A stretch of 64,000 nt of DNA, from NCBI GenBank assembly GCA_013398015.1, contig VZRR01012414.1, positions 704,150 through 768,149 of the forward strand, given 5' to 3'. Position numbers and translations under genes: made by a program. Each line of letters opens with the position of its first letter. The first letter of the stretch is position 1. This DNA comes from Oreocharis arfaki (taxonomy: Eukaryota > Chordata > Aves > Passeriformes > Paramythiidae). This document shows positions 62,671 through 64,000 of the stretch, piece after piece. The notes under the pieces were generated by a model that made no database searches, was not told the origin of the DNA, and was given only the letters and a program-made list of their open reading frames with translations.

Positions 62671-64000
62671 TGATCAGGTCATAAGAGGTGGGGGCAACTG
62701 TCAGTGACTTGAGAGTCTGTCATCCTTTGCAATCCTTAACTCACTGGGGTCTCCTTACTAAGACACTGATCCCACATCCTACCCTTCCCCAGCCCTTCCC
62801 ACGCAAATGCAGTCCCATATCAGAATACCAGGAGAGAATCCCACTGACGTTATGTGAGGTTTCTTTTCATCTCGTCAGGGGTTTATGGCACAGAAGCTTG
62901 AGATACGATTTTATAAAAATCCTTCAAATACCACAGAACTACGCTACTATGAAAACCAGTATGAGGGAAGAAAAATGTCCATTTTTATATGTATATCTCA
63001 AAGCAATCTCATCTACAAAATTACTAACAATTTAAAGTTGCAGGATTACTTGGCTTAAATTTTATCTCTTATTCTGCCTTTATCTTTTAATTTCTCATCT
63101 TAAAGTGCACATAATTTCAATTAGAATTATCTAAACCAAATAATTTACACTTATTTCCTATGGATAACAGCAGTGCAGTTAACATTGAGATGAAACAGCT
63201 GAAAAACTTCCAAACTTTTTTCAGCAGTAAAAAGATTCTTGCAAACGCTTCTTAGCAGAAAAAAGCTTCATGGCCAATTTTGACAGCCAAACAGCTGCTC
63301 TATAAAGATATTTCAAGTATTTTAATGAGAGAAAAAAGATACCTGTTAATTACAATTATCTAATTATTTTGTATCAGAATTGTCTCAGACATGTAATTAT
63401 GGCATGTATTTGCTTCTGAAAATAAGAACTGGCAGTAAAAAGAGGTCTGTTTTCTATTCAGATTACTTGCTAAAATGTTTATCTGTGTTACATTTTAATT
63501 TCCAAAACAGCATATCTACTTATATATTCACATATTGTGTTTTAAATTAAAGATTTCTTGGCAAGTCCATCTAACTTTATAAAGGTATAATTTAAATTTT
63601 ATAGATTCTTGAATTAATATTTTTGAACTTTAGAGGTTGTGGCTATGACAAATTTTAAAAGCAATGAATTAATTAAGAAGCAAACTCATTATTTTTTCTG
63701 ATAAAGAAAAAGCAATATTACTTGGGAGGCAAATTATAAAATGTTTTTCTTAATCTGGGGGACCTCAAACACTAATTTTCAGGTAAAACAACTTTTTTCA
63801 ATGTTACTTTAGCATTATTTAATAGGCAGAATGGAGCCTCTGAATGAGTTTCCAATGCCAAAATTCAACAATTCATGTAGAAAATTTATTTCTTTAGGAT
63901 AAAGTATTACTAAATAATTGTCCGGATTTTTTATAATTCAGAGCATTTTCATTCTTTTTTTCCCCCCTCTTTCGTCAAGAAGTAGTCCTGGAAAAAAGTT
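62671..64000. other. unannotated AT-rich sequence with a TAATTA cluster
   Basis: No gene was recognised. Three exact TAATTA homeodomain-core words lie within 53 bp (63347-63352, 63361-63366, 63394-63399), though the surrounding DNA is AT-rich enough to give some by chance. The frame at 62688-63035 has no family resemblance. Confidence 0.5.

Noticed and set aside
1..64000. Operon, CRISPR array, phage or other microbial system
   Set aside because: CR1 LINEs, the microsatellites, the AT-rich gene desert and the lack of packed ORFs all indicate vertebrate nuclear DNA. No clustered spaced repeats or operon-like gene strings are present.

Overview
This looks like nuclear DNA from a bird. It is AT-rich, with no operon-like gene packing and no long genuine ORFs. 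Several copies of the CR1 LINE are recognisable, including the typical CR1 3' end seen in antisense near 4531 and 13051. CR1 in this form, at this modest density and with little else interspersed, points to an avian genome. I cannot name the species or chromosome. There is no sign of bacterial or viral genome organisation.

Layout: 1-4530 is unannotated AT-rich sequence with one exon-like segment (1360-1457). A 5'-truncated, internally deleted CR1 lies on the minus strand at 4531-5320. From 5321 to 13050 there is unique sequence with a GC- and CpG-richer patch around 7840-8150. A CR1 3' end (minus) sits at 13051-13372. From 13373 to 29684 there is unique sequence with exon-like segments (18545-18645, 23739-23810), an ancient CR1/L3-type 3' end (about 27805-27930, minus), a GC-richer open segment (25085-25610) and possible conserved non-coding blocks. 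A CR1 (plus) lies at 29685-30370. A rearranged CR1 remnant (minus) lies at 34913-35215. An assembly gap of 581 N occupies 40458-41038. Another CR1 (plus) lies at 43125-43900. Ancient CR1/L3 reverse-transcriptase relics (plus) are at 48280-48645 and 55215-55900. A unique segment with a consensus minus-strand splice donor is at 50060-50640, and an exon-like open segment is at 50726-50917. A retrocopy-like poly(A) end is at 58632-58746, and an endogenous-retrovirus LTR-like segment is at about 62270-62670.

I found no protein-coding gene, tRNA, rRNA or CRISPR array that I can support. Most ORFs over 60 codons look like chance: they overlap on both strands, several begin at GTG or TTG, and apart from the CR1 remnants they match no family I recognise. 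The window is best read as a gene desert or the inside of a very large intron, with several generations of dead CR1 insertions, a probable solo LTR, microsatellites and possibly cis-regulatory conserved blocks. The exon candidates rest only on splice signals and open frame, so they are weak.
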